5,996 bases of DNA, from contig MHFD01000021.1 of assembly GCA_001804045.1 (NCBI GenBank), positions 1 to 5,996 of the forward strand. Direction: 5' to 3'. The notes under the pieces are model-generated. The model saw only the letters and a list, made by a program, of their open reading frames with translations, was not told the origin of the DNA and made no database searches. Made by a program: the position numbers and the translations under genes. Of the stretch, positions 5,149 through 5,996 are shown piece after piece. Numbering within the stretch: position 1 is the stretch's first letter; every line of letters begins with the position of its first letter. The stretch comes from Omnitrophica bacterium RBG_13_46_9 (lineage in GTDB: Bacteria > Omnitrophota > Gorgyraeia > JABMRN01 > RBG-13-46-9).

Positions 5149-5985
5149 ATGCGTCTCGGTGTGCACGTTTCCATTGCAGGCAGTATCTACGAAGCCCTGG
5201 AAAGAGCTCGCTCTTTGAATTGCCAGACGATGCAGATCTTCAGCCGGAACCCAAGAGGCTGGATGGCCAAACATATCAGCGCAAGGGACGCAAAATTGTT
5301 TATAAGAAAGAGAAACGTTTACGATATTCGTCCCCTTGTGGTGCATATACCATATCTCATAAACCTGGCCAGCCCTGACGAAAACTTATTTAATCAGTCT
5401 ATTAAGGCGTTTGTCCAAGATATACGGACAGCCGATTTATTAAAGGCCGAATATTTCGTGACCCATACAGGCAGTCATAGGGGCCGGGGTAGGAATTTCG
5501 GTTTAAAAAGATTTTCCGAAGGCCTAAACAGGGTTTTAAAAAAGGCGCATCCGCAGACTGAGATCCTTCTTGAGACAACCGCAGGAAGCGGATTTGGCAT
5601 AGGAGACAGGTTTGAGGACCTAAGATTTATCTTAAACCGCGTTAAAAAAGAGGGATTGGGTATTTGCCTTGATACCGCGCATGTTTTTGCCGCCGGGTAC
5701 GATATCTCGAAAAAAATAGGACTAAACGATATGCTTGAAAAATTCGACAGGATAGTAGGATTAAAAAGATTAAAGGTCATACATCTTAACGATTCCAAGA
5801 CGCGCCTGGGCTCTTGTGTAGACAGGCATGAGCATATAGGAAAAGGGAAAATCGGTCTGGAAGGTTTCAGGAGAATCGTTAACAATCCCCGCCTTTCGGA
5901 TATACCGATGATTTTGGAGACGCCCAAGAAAAAAGATAAGGACGATAGTGACAACCTGAATGTTGTGCGAAAGTTACGCCGGTAG
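5149..5985 (+). CDS. nfo: Endonuclease IV (deoxyribonuclease IV, AP endonuclease)
   Basis: Base-excision-repair enzyme that cuts the DNA backbone 5' of abasic sites using three zinc ions in a TIM-barrel active site. The 278 residues match the usual length of about 280, so the gene is complete. The N-terminus MRLGVHVSIAGS and the segment MQIFSRNPRGW (28-38) are typical. All nine zinc ligands can be placed at family spacing: H66 (VVHIPYL), H106 (THTGSH), E142 (LETTAG), D175 and H178 (LDTAH), H212 (IHLND), D225 and H227 (DRHEHIGKG), and E257 (ILETP). The C-terminal DDSDNLNVVRKL also fits. Cytoplasmic. It has its own strong promoter and a GGAG ribosome site. An ATG one base after its stop (5987) could begin a further gene, but only ten bases remain. 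Identification is very secure. Confidence 0.97.
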   Translation: MRLGVHVSIAGSIYEALERARSLNCQTMQIFSRNPRGWMAKHISARDAKLFIRKRNVYDIRPLVVHIPYLINLASPDENLFNQSIKAFVQDIRTADLLKAEYFVTHTGSHRGRGRNFGLKRFSEGLNRVLKKAHPQTEILLETTAGSGFGIGDRFEDLRFILNRVKKEGLGICLDTAHVFAAGYDISKKIGLNDMLEKFDRIVGLKRLKVIHLNDSKTRLGSCVDRHEHIGKGKIGLEGFRRIVNNPRLSDIPMILETPKKKDKDDSDNLNVVRKLRR

Positions 5986-5996
5986 CATGCGCAAAC

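Noticed and set aside
5475..5954. 159-codon minus-strand frame opposite nfo
   Set aside because: It is antisense to a gene whose nine catalytic residues are all intact; the Ser/Phe/Pro-rich translation is typical of a shadow frame.
5987..5996. Start of another gene at ATG 5987, one base after nfo
   Set aside because: Only three codons remain in the window and there is no clear ribosome site, so it cannot be supported.

Overview
The window is a dense, moderate-GC bacterial segment with five convincing protein genes. Arg codons AGG/AGA and Ile codon ATA are frequent. Shine-Dalgarno sites and sigma70-type promoters are recognisable. The style recalls uncultured lineages such as Omnitrophota or other PVC-related bacteria, but that is an impression from codon use and gene content, not a demonstrated placement.

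Layout. Positions 1-319 hold no convincing gene: a hairpin with a T-rich tail near the left edge, then the leader of the first operon. Positions 320-3470 (+) are a compact three-gene operon with a 6-nt gap and then a 14-nt overlap. It encodes a lysine 2,3-aminomutase-like radical SAM enzyme (KamA family), a D-Ala-D-Ala-ligase-like ATP-grasp enzyme and a second, divergent ATP-grasp enzyme. Positions 3471-3666 are a convergent intergenic region packed with palindromes. Two 20-nt hairpins share a TGTAAG loop and have compensatory stem changes, a 13-bp perfect hairpin lies between them, and the last hairpin plus a T-tract reads as the terminator of the minus-strand gene. Positions 3667-4902 (-) encode a membrane-anchored SGNH/GDSL-type hydrolase with a near-consensus promoter just upstream. 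Positions 5149-5985 (+) encode a complete endonuclease IV (Nfo), driven by a strong extended -10 promoter with an unusual leader of about 87 nt.

How the genes may work together. The first three genes are the most interesting part. An aminomutase that keeps the two Asp residues used for lysine recognition is co-transcribed with two different carboxylate-amine ligases. The simplest hypothesis is that the operon makes a beta-amino acid (probably beta-lysine) and joins it to one or two other groups, giving a small peptide, osmolyte or cell-envelope conjugate. Nothing in the window fixes the product. The SGNH hydrolase and Nfo have their own promoters and are probably functionally independent of the operon and of each other.
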